A stretch of DNA of 64,000 nt, from assembly GCA_021840255.1 (NCBI GenBank), contig JAKBYX010000002.1, positions 159,325 to 223,324 on the forward strand. Reading direction: 5' to 3'. The number at the start of each line of letters is the position of its first letter. Within the stretch, counting starts at the first letter, position 1. The translations under genes and the position numbers were made by a program. This stretch comes from Nitrospirota bacterium. GTDB lineage: Bacteria; Nitrospirota; Thermodesulfovibrionia; Thermodesulfovibrionales; JdFR-88. Under the pieces are notes generated by a model. It did no database searches, had not been told where the DNA came from, and was given only the letters and a program-made list of their open reading frames with translations. Shown here in pieces: positions 27,001-34,480 of the stretch.

Positions 27001-28577
27001 AAAATCCGCTTCTTTTCCCCGTATTCCTGGGAAATTTTTCCTGCGGACCGGATTCCTTCGTTTTGAAGTATTTAAAGAGCGAGTTCGAAGGGGGGAAAAC
27101 GCAAAAGCAAAAACAAAAGCCCTATCTGCATATAGAGATAGATGAGCACAGCGCAGATGCCGGAGCGGTGACGCGCCTGGAGGCCTATCTTGACAGCGTG
27201 GAGGGTTTCCTGTGGGAAAAGAAAGAGGGGAAAAATAAAAAACGGGAAAGATCCGTGGAAGAGGTTCGTCCGCAGGTGTTTCTAAAGGGGCAGGCCCCGA
27301 AAACACGCATATCCGCGAAAAACGGCAAAGGCAATAAAAACAAGACGGTTTACATCCCCCGTATGTCGGACCATGCCTTCGCCTTGAGCGCCGCCCTGGA
27401 GCGGTGCGGTGCGCAATCGGAGGTTCTCCCGGCCCCGGACGGCAGGACATTGGAGCTTGGGGCAAAGTTCGTCTCCGGCAAGGAATGCTACCCGTACATG
27501 GTCACTACCGGGGACATGCTGAAAAAAGTCTACAGCCCGGATTTCAGGCCGGAGGGGTCGGCCTTCTTCATGCCATCGGGGACCGGTCCGTGCCGGTTCG
27601 GGCAGTATAATGTATTTCATAAACAGGTGCTGGACAGCATCGGTCTCCCGGAGGTCCCCATCTTTGCACCCAATCAGGACGCCGGTTTTTATCGTGACCT
27701 GGGCATTATGGGCAGGGATTTTGCGCTTACCGCCTGGAAAGGCATAGTTGCCATAGAGCTGCTTATCAAGTGCCTGCATGAAAGCCGTCCTTACGAGGCA
27801 AGAGAGGGGGCGGCCCAGGAGCTTTATGAACATTATCTATTGCTTATAAGCGACGTCATAAAGGGGAAACGCAAGGCCGCAAACGGCAAACGTGATACTG
27901 GAAAAGGGAAAAAAGGGAAGCCTGGAGGGCTTGAAGATGTGCTCATCCGGATGAAGAAAGATTTTGAAGGGATAAGGAACGGGCATGGGGGAAAAGAAAA
28001 ACAAAAACCCCTTATAGGCATCGTTGGGGAGATATTCGTCCGCTCGAACCGGTTTTCTAACGAGGACCTTGTAAAGAAGATAGAAGCCCTGGGAGGCGAG
28101 GTCTGGCTGGCCCCCGTTGCGGAGTGGATCTATTATGTGAACCTGATGGGACTGCGCAAGGCCCGGTTGAGGAAAAACCATTCCGCCTTTTTTGAGATAT
28201 CGATTCAGCGTTTTTTCCAGAAAAGGGTGGAGAAGCGCTTCAATAAACATTTCAAGGGATCTCTCAAGAGCATTGAAGAGCCCGAAACACGGGAGATCAT
28301 GGAAAAGGCGGCCCCGTATGTGCATGACTCCTTCGAGGGGGAAACCATTTTGAGCATCGGCAAGGCGGTGGACCTGGCCGGCAAGGGGGTGGCCGGTATT
28401 GTAAACGCTATGCCCTTCGGGTGCATGCCCGGCACCATAGTCACCGCTCTTATGAGGGGTGTAAGCAGGGACTACGGGGTGCCCGCCATTAACATGCCGT
28501 ATGACGGCTCGGAGTCTGCCACCACCACGATACAGCTTGAGGCCTTCATGGACCAGGCAAAGGCAAGGGTTGAATAA
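24087..28577 (+). CDS. Giant acyl-CoA dehydratase activase (BadF/BadG-type, two ATPase domains plus DUF2229 region)
   Basis: I start at ATG 24087 (GGGGAGG 8 nt upstream), giving ~1496 residues. Two ASKHA ATPase domains are present: MYYAGLDAGSVSVKLVV with NSVCAAGTGSF, and WLGIDIGSISTNLAV with NKACAAGTGSF. The Cys before AAGTGSF ligates the [4Fe-4S] cluster in known activators. A DUF2229/CoA-dehydratase-like half follows from ~630, with FQCKGCPNVC as a possible extra cluster site. Such activases energise electrons for 2-hydroxyacyl-CoA dehydratases or benzoyl-CoA reductases. The dehydratase subunits are not adjacent. Lys/Gln-rich tracts and a palindromic repeat are inserted in linkers. Confidence 0.88.
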   Translation: MYYAGLDAGSVSVKLVVLDGDGREKLWDRYEKHRGRPLDTVLSFLNELSLKVRKGEEVYLKITGGAGRLAAQVLGLAPLNEVVAQAAGTLKLRPEARTIIELGGEDSKLILLKDGGIEDFSMNSVCAAGTGSFLDQQAERLHLSIEEFSTLGLRTEKPPRIAGRCSVFAKSDMIHLQQIATPVEDIVAGLCFAVARNFRGSIMRGRTLTGPVSFQGGVAANQAMVRAFKEVLQIEDLFVPEDFCLMGAWGAALKALEEKRKNQGPEPVAVSVFFRRLSDFLEAEKKEAGGHKPLITPGDSFRERHQCPDSSPSASHFSSLSRPIPPKGGEGWGEGGQTVADPEKRSAGQSTQKTQKIRAWLGIDIGSISTNLAVIDGQGRLLARRYLMTAGRPIEAVREGFLGIAAELGSDVEIAGVGTTGSGRYMIADFVGADVVKNEITAQATAAASIEPEVDTIFEIGGQDSKYISLRDGVIVDFEMNKACAAGTGSFIEEQAEKLNVSVKNEYAGCAFNSQNPLRLGERCTVFMENSLMANLGRGAKRDDLLAGLAYSIVQNYINRVVAAKPIGKKILFQGGVAYNKAVVAAFEKYLGREVIVPPNHDVTGAMGMALIAKKAAEQAAFPGKKTKSAFKGFELAGRPYSITSFQCKGCPNVCEINRVKIEGESGMLHYGGRCEKYDIRRKNQQPASEEKGKGKEKQKDLFALREALLRAPHEARTPVPGRPSVGLPYIFYFEDQLPFWSTLLWECGLNVEVSPRTDREVINLGLESVLSDGCFPVKVAHGHVRYLLEKRSLDAVFLPSFINLNPPGSEFCNGQACPETQTIPYVASVALPGLKQKMISPPVDLSRGGAYLLRSLRETVGKRFGIKAGVIKKAVLRAQEAQQGFEKAILQRGKEVLSGLKDKTVVIMGRSYNAFDRGVNLEIPEKLATLGVASIPMDFLPLDAVSISQDWPQVYWRSGQRILKAARYIRENPLLFPVFLGNFSCGPDSFVLKYLKSEFEGGKTQKQKQKPYLHIEIDEHSADAGAVTRLEAYLDSVEGFLWEKKEGKNKKRERSVEEVRPQVFLKGQAPKTRISAKNGKGNKNKTVYIPRMSDHAFALSAALERCGAQSEVLPAPDGRTLELGAKFVSGKECYPYMVTTGDMLKKVYSPDFRPEGSAFFMPSGTGPCRFGQYNVFHKQVLDSIGLPEVPIFAPNQDAGFYRDLGIMGRDFALTAWKGIVAIELLIKCLHESRPYEAREGAAQELYEHYLLLISDVIKGKRKAANGKRDTGKGKKGKPGGLEDVLIRMKKDFEGIRNGHGGKEKQKPLIGIVGEIFVRSNRFSNEDLVKKIEALGGEVWLAPVAEWIYYVNLMGLRKARLRKNHSAFFEISIQRFFQKRVEKRFNKHFKGSLKSIEEPETREIMEKAAPYVHDSFEGETILSIGKAVDLAGKGVAGIVNAMPFGCMPGTIVTALMRGVSRDYGVPAINMPYDGSESATTTIQLEAFMDQAKARVE
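25038..25095. repeat. Dispersed CCCTCACCC/GGGAGAGGG palindromic repeat, copy B (inside a gene)
   Basis: CTCTCTCTCGCCC, then GGGGGGAGAGGGCTGGGGTGAGGG. It lies in frame in the linker between the two ATPase domains of the activase and encodes SLSRPIPPKGGEGWGEGG. The right arm matches copy C at 56290-56326 closely. Confidence 0.65.
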
Positions 28578-28620
28578 AAAAATTGGCTTTTTCTTTTTCT
28601 TTTCAGGTATTTTTGTTTAT

Positions 28621-28765
28621 GGGGCGGATGGCATTCGCTCCGCTCTAAAAGTGCCGTCTCACCTGTTTTGCCAGCATAACCGTGAATACCGCGCGTTGAT
28701 CTCCTGATTACCGCTGCGTTATGTGACGCGCCCGCGCCACCCGCTGCGCTCATACCATCCGCCCC
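28621..28765. repeat. Dispersed repeat copy 2, 145 bp with inverted ends
   Basis: This starts GGGGCGGATGG (28621-28631) and ends with its exact reverse complement CCATCCGCCCC (28755-28765). It aligns along its length with 13271-13419. Most indels between the copies are 3 or 6 nt. The minus-strand frame reads MSAAGGAGASHNAAVIRRST and onward, against MSATGFFGAGASHDPAASRK in copy 1. It occupies part of the gene-free stretch 28578-28983. Confidence 0.75.
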
Positions 28766-28819
28766 GTTTTGCGTTTCCCTGTTTTTTTCACTTCGTTTCG
28801 TGGGGCATGGGGACCCCAA

Positions 28820-28835
28820 GGGGGCTGAAGCCCCC
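28820..28835. repeat. Short GC-rich hairpin
   Basis: GGGGGCT-GA-AGCCCCC is a 7-bp perfect palindrome in the gene-free stretch 28578-28983, lying between the 145-bp repeat and the promoter at 28889. It is not followed by a T run, so a terminator role is uncertain. Confidence 0.5.
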
Positions 28836-28888
28836 GTTAAAGAAAAGCCCCATACATTAATGGGCGGGTGATGGGTGGTAGGGTGGGT

Positions 28889-28917
28889 TTGAAACTTTCC
28901 TCATGGAAAGGTATAAT
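28889..28917 (+). promoter_or_regulatory. Strong sigma-70 promoter with operator-like spacer
   Basis: TTGAAA (28889-28894), a 17-nt spacer and TATAAT (28912-28917). The spacer contains the palindrome CTTTCC-TCAT-GGAAAG, a possible repressor site. Transcription would begin near 28924, about 60 nt before the small basic protein gene, with a GC-rich inverted repeat (28932-28949) in the leader. Confidence 0.7.
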
Positions 28918-28983
28918 TTAGGCTGTCAACAGGGGCGGGACCCCGCCCGGAAGGGAAAAATTTTTCAGTAAGGAGGTGATGAA

Positions 28984-29079
28984 GTGGGTAGTGTTGTCAA
29001 ATGGCGCAAGAAGAAGATGTCCAAGCATAAACATGGCAAACTCAGGAAAAAGATGAAATTCTCCAAGCGGGGCAAGTGA
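28984..29079 (+). CDS. 31-residue AURKAIP1/COX24-domain basic protein
   Basis: The frame begins at GTG 28984, six nt after AAGGAGGT, and encodes MGSVVKWRKKKMSKHKHGKL followed by RKKMKFSKRGK. The WRKKKMSKHKHxKxRK pattern is the AURKAIP1/COX24 C-terminal domain, which occurs as a free-standing tiny protein in many bacteria and is related to a mitochondrial small-ribosome protein. A role on the ribosome is likely from the family. The strong promoter at 28889-28917 fits high expression. Its small size makes it easily missed by gene finders. Confidence 0.85.
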   Translation: MGSVVKWRKKKMSKHKHGKLRKKMKFSKRGK

Positions 29080-29205
29080 TTCAGCGGTGGCCCCACCGTG
29101 TCCCGGCCACATGCCGGGCGGGCGAATGCAATCAATAAAAAACTTCCTTACATTAAGATCCCAGGCGGCTTTTGCCGCTGCGGGTCTTGAACAATAAGGG
29201 GCGCC

Positions 29206-29415
29206 ATGAAAGAAGAGATAGTCGTCAGGGAGGCCCTAGGGCTTCTGCAAAAAGAGATCGCGACACTCACGGAGAAGCTTTCTGTCTGTGAAAAGGCCCT
29301 CCGGAACATGGAAGACATGGAAAGCGAGCTTAAGGCCATAAAACTCTTTCTGGGAAGGCGCTATCCTGAATTCAGGACAGAGTACCCGGAGATCATCGAA
29401 AAAGTCCGCTCCTGA
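29206..29415 (+). CDS. Small coiled-coil protein, unknown function
   Basis: This 69-residue, strongly charged protein begins MKEEIVVREALGLLQKEI. Heptad-like spacing of Leu and Ile over residues ~8-55 suggests a coiled coil, and the tail RRYPEFRTEYPEIIEKVRS is basic and acidic. It is on the same strand as the COX24-type protein, 126 nt downstream. An imperfect hairpin (GGCGGC-TTTT-GCCGCT, around 29155-29188) lies between them. I do not recognise a family. Confidence 0.65.
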   Translation: MKEEIVVREALGLLQKEIATLTEKLSVCEKALRNMEDMESELKAIKLFLGRRYPEFRTEYPEIIEKVRS

Positions 29416-29615
29416 AAAAGCATAAAAATAAAAATTCCAGATCAAAGAAAAAGAAAATCCGGTGCCGCCTGGAGCGGCATCGGCAACCGGACGCACCTTT
29501 TTTCTGGAACCTAGCGGAGGCGCGGCAGCGTTGCGCCTGAGGACGGTTTCCCCTTGATGACGCCGTATGCCGCAATTTCAGCCTCTTGCAGCCATAAGCG
29601 ACTTTGAGATAGGTT

Positions 29616-30434
29616 CTAGTCGAAACGTGTAACCATGATGCCTATGAAGGGCATTGACCTGGCATAATCGCCAAAAGGGACCTCCGTTACGGCACCGCCT
29701 GTTTCCTTCGTGCCATGGGCATGGATCAGGTAAATGGTTCCATTCCGGTCGTCAAGTATCCCCATATGACCTATCACTTCGCCCACGACCCTTCTAGATG
29801 GGTCTTTTATGAAAAAGACGATATCGCCGCTTTTAAAGAGTTTTTGCTTTTTTTGTTTTTTTTGCAGAGCCAGGCAGACTCCATTTTTAGGCAGTATCTG
29901 CACGGAGGGCACACCTTTGCGGATAAAACGGGGAGACGTGGGCACCGCTTCCGTATCTCCCAGGGTTGCGGTTACGTTTTTCCCCCACTTGCCGGACAGG
30001 ATCATGTCCAGCCCGTACTGGTAGCGGTCCTCGTAATTAAGGACCTTTCCATCGGGGGCAAGTTTCCCAACGGTTTTAAATCTCATGAGAAGGGCCAGCT
30101 TTTCAGCGCCTTCCGGAGTGCCTGCCAGGGCCAGCTCCACGGACCGGAAGACGTGGTACATGCAATCCACCTGGCCGTCGGCCACGATGGCTTTTCTGGT
30201 CACATATGCTCCCTTTGGGTCCTGGTCATAAGGCGTGCCAATGAACTGCCTGGCAAACCAGGCTATCCTTTCCCCTGTATCCATGTCCCTGGCATTGGCC
30301 CGCGCGTAAAGGTCCGCAACGCTCCGCCCCCCTGTAAACCCGCGGGCGCGATATACCGGGAACACGGAAAGGACAATGACGAAAAAGAAGAAAGCCATCC
30401 GCCTCAAAACAGGCAAAAAAGGAAAAGACCTCAT
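29616..30434 (-). CDS. Secreted DUF1460/NlpC-P60-like protein
   Basis: The 272-residue protein has a signal peptide (FPFLPVLRRMAFFFFVIVLSVFPVYRARG). Its core resembles cysteine peptidase-like cell-wall enzymes: GTPYDQDPKGAY, then VDCMYHVFRSVELAL (candidate nucleophile Cys), VGEVIGHMGIL (candidate His) and IYLIHAHGT. In such folds Cys and His cut peptidoglycan stem peptides. A Lys/Gln tract (LQKKQKKQKLFKSGD) interrupts the sequence before the His strand. ATG 30434 sits 5 nt after a perfect TATAAT (30445-30440), suggesting a leaderless mRNA; ATG at M13, behind GAGGCGG, is an alternative. Confidence 0.65.
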   Translation of the reverse strand: MRSFPFLPVLRRMAFFFFVIVLSVFPVYRARGFTGGRSVADLYARANARDMDTGERIAWFARQFIGTPYDQDPKGAYVTRKAIVADGQVDCMYHVFRSVELALAGTPEGAEKLALLMRFKTVGKLAPDGKVLNYEDRYQYGLDMILSGKWGKNVTATLGDTEAVPTSPRFIRKGVPSVQILPKNGVCLALQKKQKKQKLFKSGDIVFFIKDPSRRVVGEVIGHMGILDDRNGTIYLIHAHGTKETGGAVTEVPFGDYARSMPFIGIMVTRFD

Positions 30435-30461
30435 TTGCTATTATAACCATACAATGCGTAT

Positions 30462-30489
30462 TTGAAAATCCTCACTCTCATAGTAGTAT
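30462..30489 (+). promoter_or_regulatory. Probable sigma-70 promoter of the trehalose/glucan operon
   Basis: TTGAAA (30462-30467), a 16-nt spacer and TAGTAT (30484-30489), followed by AAAGGGGGTG before GTG 30514. It lies in a short divergent region shared with the NlpC-like gene. Confidence 0.45.
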
Positions 30490-30513
30490 TTTTATTAAAG
30501 GGGGTGAACGATA

Positions 30514-31212
30514 GTGCCGGAGAACTCAGACAATACGGTAGGTATGGATCCGCCCGGAGGCCGTTTTGATTTCAGGGAATGCAGGAAGATCATTATGGCC
30601 ACCGGCAAAAAGGCAAGGAATCTTGCCGAGCTGGCTGAACTTATCGGCCAGGTAAGCGCCAACTCGATATATCATCATACCTACGAATATTTTTTTTCGG
30701 GACACATAGTCGAATACACTAACGATTTTGCCCAGTGGGTAGGGGGGACGCTGGAGGCGAGGGTCCTTTCAGAAAACCTCTCGAACATAGACCCCTTCAG
30801 GCATACCGCTTCACTGGAGAGCCTTAGAGAGGAACTGCTCGGGTCCATTTCACGGTATATGAAGAAATACGGGGACCCCGGCAGCGTTCTGCCGGGGGAA
30901 GAGTTCCACTTCGAGGAATCGGTTACGGTGGTTTTTCCCGCGGGCTTCAGGGCGCTTAACCTTGCAGAATTCCTTATGGCCATTCGCGCTGTTGACCAGC
31001 AGTCTATCTATTACCACTTCTATGAGGGCAGAAGCAGGGTTAAGGGCGGCATGGATGATTTTTCAAAATGGGTGGAGGACACATTAGGGAATAAGGAGCT
31101 GGCGCTTGACATAAGGAGCATCGACCCCTTCATGCACAGCATCGAGGGCATAAGGACCCATATTGCGACTTTCATAGAAAACGCCCTCAAAAAGGAGATA
31201 GAGGTAGGATAA
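30514..31212 (+). CDS. DUF5752-family protein
   Basis: This 232-residue protein is first in the sugar operon and starts at GTG 30514 behind AAAGGGGGTG. It consists of two similar halves: NLAELAELIGQVSANSIYHHTYEYFF...FAQWVGGTLEARVLSENLSNIDPF and NLAEFLMAIRAVDQQSIYYHFYEGRS...FSKWVEDTLGNKELALDIRSIDPF. DUF5752 proteins are commonly found beside trehalose synthases, but no activity is established to my knowledge. The Tyr/His-rich SIYxHxYE motif is conserved in both halves and may form a binding site. The stop is 3 nt before the next start. Confidence 0.85.
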   Translation: MPENSDNTVGMDPPGGRFDFRECRKIIMATGKKARNLAELAELIGQVSANSIYHHTYEYFFSGHIVEYTNDFAQWVGGTLEARVLSENLSNIDPFRHTASLESLREELLGSISRYMKKYGDPGSVLPGEEFHFEESVTVVFPAGFRALNLAEFLMAIRAVDQQSIYYHFYEGRSRVKGGMDDFSKWVEDTLGNKELALDIRSIDPFMHSIEGIRTHIATFIENALKKEIEVG

Positions 31213-31215
31213 GAC

Positions 31216-32436
31216 ATGTTGAGCCAATACCGCGGCATTGCCCCCAAGGGGCAGCTTGAGCTTTTAAAGATATTGGGCGGTAAACTCTCGGGCCGGAGCC
31301 TGCTGCACATAAACTCCACGAAGGCCGGCGGCGGCGTGGCGGAACTGCTCCACCGCATCCTGCCCATAATGACAGGGATGGGAATAGAAGCGCGGTGGGA
31401 AGTCATCGAAGGCGACAACCGCTTTTTCGATATCACAAAAAAGATACATAACGCGCTCCAGGGCAACCCGGAGAAATTCACTGGGGAGATGTGGGCTTAC
31501 CATTTCGAGGTCAACAAGCGGAACGCCCGGAACATAGACCTGGATGCTGAGTTCGTGTTCATTCATGATCCCCAGCCGGCGCCGCTCATAAAGTTCAAAA
31601 AAAACGGAAACGGGCATTGGATATGGCGGTGCCATATAGATATGTCGTCGCCGCAGCAAGATGTGTCCGGCCGGATAATGGACTACGCCAGCGGATACGA
31701 GGCGGCCATATTCTCCGTTGCAAAATTTGCCATGCTGCTGCCGATCCCGGAGTTCATCGTGCTGCCCTCCATAGATCCCTTGAGCGACAAGAACAGGGAG
31801 CTTACGCCGGATGAGATTGGCGAAGTGGCCCGGAAATTCGATATACCCCCGGACAGGCCGATGGTCCTTCAGGTGTCCAGGTTTGACCGGTTCAAGGACC
31901 CGATCGGGGTAATAAAGGCCTACCGCATGGTGAAAAAGTACAATGACTGCATACTGGTGCTTGCAGGCAGTCCCGCAAAGGACGACCCGGAAGGGGAAGA
32001 GGTCCTGTCCGAGGTCCAGAATTTCGCGGAGGGGGACCCGGACATAAGGATACTCCTTTTGCCGCCTTTCAGCGACAAGGAGATAAACGCCCTTCAGCGG
32101 CTGGCCGCCATAGTTCTCCAGAAATCCCTGCGGGAAGGGTTCGGTCTTACCGTTTCTGAGGCTATGTGGAAGGGGAAGCCCGTCATCGGAGGGGCAGTAG
32201 GGGGCATTCCGCATCAGATCGTCCACGGGGTAAACGGTTTCCTAGTCTATTCGGAAGAAGGGGCCGCCTTCAGGATAAGACAGTTCCTGAACAACTCCGA
32301 TATGCTTACCAGGATGGGAGAGGCCGCCCGTGAGTATGTCCGGAACAATTTCCTGATCACGAGACAGGTGGGAGATTACCTGTCCATATGCGTCGGGGTG
32401 GAGAACGCCGGCAAAGCGGTGATCGAGATCAGTTAA
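31216..32436 (+). CDS. Trehalose glycosyltransferring synthase-like GT4 enzyme
   Basis: This 406-residue GT-B enzyme resembles TreT, which joins glucose from NDP-glucose to free glucose to give trehalose. LLHINSTKAGGGVAELLHRILPIM is the N-terminal family motif. WRCHIDMSSPQ, LQVSRFDRFKDPIGVIKAY and LREGFGLTVSEAMWKGKPVIGG mark the donor-binding C-terminal domain with the E-x7-E motif. It follows DUF5752 by 3 nt, so it is translationally linked. Alternative GT4 glucosyltransfer activity cannot be excluded. Together with TreY/TreZ it would give two routes to trehalose. Confidence 0.88.
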   Translation: MLSQYRGIAPKGQLELLKILGGKLSGRSLLHINSTKAGGGVAELLHRILPIMTGMGIEARWEVIEGDNRFFDITKKIHNALQGNPEKFTGEMWAYHFEVNKRNARNIDLDAEFVFIHDPQPAPLIKFKKNGNGHWIWRCHIDMSSPQQDVSGRIMDYASGYEAAIFSVAKFAMLLPIPEFIVLPSIDPLSDKNRELTPDEIGEVARKFDIPPDRPMVLQVSRFDRFKDPIGVIKAYRMVKKYNDCILVLAGSPAKDDPEGEEVLSEVQNFAEGDPDIRILLLPPFSDKEINALQRLAAIVLQKSLREGFGLTVSEAMWKGKPVIGGAVGGIPHQIVHGVNGFLVYSEEGAAFRIRQFLNNSDMLTRMGEAAREYVRNNFLITRQVGDYLSICVGVENAGKAVIEIS

Positions 32437-32536
32437 TGATAAATAAAATTTTGTTTTTGGAAAAGCGGGCACTTTGGGAATAAAACGCGCAGTGAACGAA
32501 CTGAATAACGGGCCAAATAACGGCCCAAATAACGGA

Positions 32537-34480
32537 ATGCTGCGGAGGGCCGGCCGCCTCGCGCAGGGAGCGCACTGCTTCGGGAAAGGGGAAGGAGTCC
32601 TTTTCCGCCTTTGGGCGCCCCGCTGCAGGGAGGTTTCCGTCAGGACCATCCAGCCCGGTGGGGATTCTTCCCTGTTCCCCATGAGGGCGGTTCCCTCTGC
32701 CCAAACTGCCGGGGACGACGGTTTTTTTGAATTGTTCCTCCCGCAGGCTGAGGCCGGGACCAGGTACTTTTATCTGCTGGACGGCCGCCTTGAGAGGCCG
32801 GATCCCGCAGCCCGCTATCAGCCCGAGGGAGTGCATGGCCCATCCCAGGTAACAGACCCCCTTGGTTACAAGTGGGGCGATATGGATTGGAAAAGAAAAA
32901 GTCCGCCCCTTGGGCAATACATCATCTATGAGTTCCATACCGGAACGTTCACACGCGAGGGGACATTCCTTTCAGCCATGGAACGGATACCCTATCTGAA
33001 GGAGCTTGGGGTCACGGCGGTTGAGATCATGCCGGTTGCCCAGTTCCCCGGCGGAAGGAACTGGGGTTACGACGGGGCATATCCGTTTGCTCCCCAGAAC
33101 TCATATGGCGGGCCGGACGGCCCGGATGGCCCGAATGGCCCGGATAGATTGAAACGCCTTGTGGATGCCCTGCACCAGGCGGGCATTGCCGCCATATTGG
33201 ATGTCGTGTACAATCACTTCGGGCCAGAAGGCAGCTATTTTGCCGATTACGGCCCTTATTTCACGGAAAACTACAGGACCCCGTGGGGTGCGGCAATAAA
33301 CTATGACGGGCCGTCGAGCGGCCCTGTGCGGGAATTTTTTATCGAAAACGCCCTTTATTGGGGAAGGGAATTCCATATGGACGCGCTAAGGCTGGATGCC
33401 GTCCATGGCATTTTCGATTCAAGCCCAAGACATATAATCGAGGAGATGAGGCTCAGGATGGATGAGTTTGCGGCTGCGGAGGGAAGGCCTTTTTACCTCT
33501 TCATTGAGTCTGACAGGAATGATACTCGTTTTATACGGCCTAAACTCCTTGGGGGCTACGGGGCGGATGCGCACTGGAACGAGGATTTTCATCATGCGCT
33601 TCACGTGGTTTTAACCGGGGAGCAAGACGGCTATTATATGGATTTCTCCGGCCCCGGCGACCTGGCGAGAGCTTGCGCCGAGGGGTTTGTCTATGCGGGA
33701 CAGCATTCAAAGTACAGACGCAAAAAGCATGGCAGCCCTTCCAGGGACATCTCTCCGGACAAATTCGTGGCCTTTCTGCAGAACCACGACCAGGTAGGCA
33801 ACAGGCGGCTTGGCGACAGGCTTGGAAGCGTTCTTACCCCGGACAAACTCATGCTCGGGGCGGCCATTGTCCTTCTTGGGCCATATATACCGCTTCTGTT
33901 CATGGGAGAGGAATATGGGGAAAAAGCGCCCTTCCTGTATTTTGTAAGCCACGGGGACAGGGAGCTTGTCCGGGCGGTGAGGGAAGGCAGAAAACGCGAG
34001 TTTTCTTCGTTTGGATGGGCCGGCGCGCTTTTTGAGCCCGACCCCCAGGCGGAGGAGACCTTCCTGGCCTCGAAAATAGATCCACAGCTGGCCAATGAAA
34101 AGCCCCACGCCGAAATACTGGATTTTTATAAAAATCTCATCGCCCTGCGCAAAGAAATTTTTCCCCCCGCGTTCAGCTTATCAGGGAGGGAAGGCATGTC
34201 GGTCAGTTTGCAAAACAGCGTCCTCGTCATTACAAGATGCTCCGGAGACGAAGGGGGCGATGATATCTTTGCAGCCTTCAATCTTGCCGGGCAAGAGGCC
34301 TCCGCGGCCTTACCTGCCTTGCCAGTCTTTCCCGCCCGGCCGGACGTTCCAGATGTAGGCGCGCGCTCCTGGTCCCCCCTGCTTGGCAGGGGGCCGGACA
34401 GCAACGGATTTGTGGACCTCGGGCCATATGAAACGGTCCTTTTACTTTTGAAAGGAAAAAAGGCCTCTCCCGGTGGATAA
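32537..34480 (+). CDS. treZ: Malto-oligosyltrehalose trehalohydrolase
   Basis: TreZ releases trehalose from malto-oligosyltrehalose made by TreY. The protein has the N-terminal carbohydrate-binding E-set domain (VLFRLWAPRCREVSV) and a GH13 barrel: YELHTGTF-like YEFHTGTFT, DVVYNHFGPEGSY, DALRLDAVHGI (D287 nucleophile), FIESDRND (E324) and FLQNHDQVGN (D418). Numbering uses ATG 32537. TTG 32474 in the same frame would add 21 residues encoded by three AATAACGG-type 12-bp repeats, which I think are not translated. The 3' end overlaps the GH57 gene by 8 nt. Confidence 0.93.
   Translation: MLRRAGRLAQGAHCFGKGEGVLFRLWAPRCREVSVRTIQPGGDSSLFPMRAVPSAQTAGDDGFFELFLPQAEAGTRYFYLLDGRLERPDPAARYQPEGVHGPSQVTDPLGYKWGDMDWKRKSPPLGQYIIYEFHTGTFTREGTFLSAMERIPYLKELGVTAVEIMPVAQFPGGRNWGYDGAYPFAPQNSYGGPDGPDGPNGPDRLKRLVDALHQAGIAAILDVVYNHFGPEGSYFADYGPYFTENYRTPWGAAINYDGPSSGPVREFFIENALYWGREFHMDALRLDAVHGIFDSSPRHIIEEMRLRMDEFAAAEGRPFYLFIESDRNDTRFIRPKLLGGYGADAHWNEDFHHALHVVLTGEQDGYYMDFSGPGDLARACAEGFVYAGQHSKYRRKKHGSPSRDISPDKFVAFLQNHDQVGNRRLGDRLGSVLTPDKLMLGAAIVLLGPYIPLLFMGEEYGEKAPFLYFVSHGDRELVRAVREGRKREFSSFGWAGALFEPDPQAEETFLASKIDPQLANEKPHAEILDFYKNLIALRKEIFPPAFSLSGREGMSVSLQNSVLVITRCSGDEGGDDIFAAFNLAGQEASAALPALPVFPARPDVPDVGARSWSPLLGRGPDSNGFVDLGPYETVLLLLKGKKASPGG

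Noticed and set aside
31264-32226. 320-residue minus-strand frame
   Set aside because: Antisense to the TreT-like gene; no family features and no ribosome binding site.
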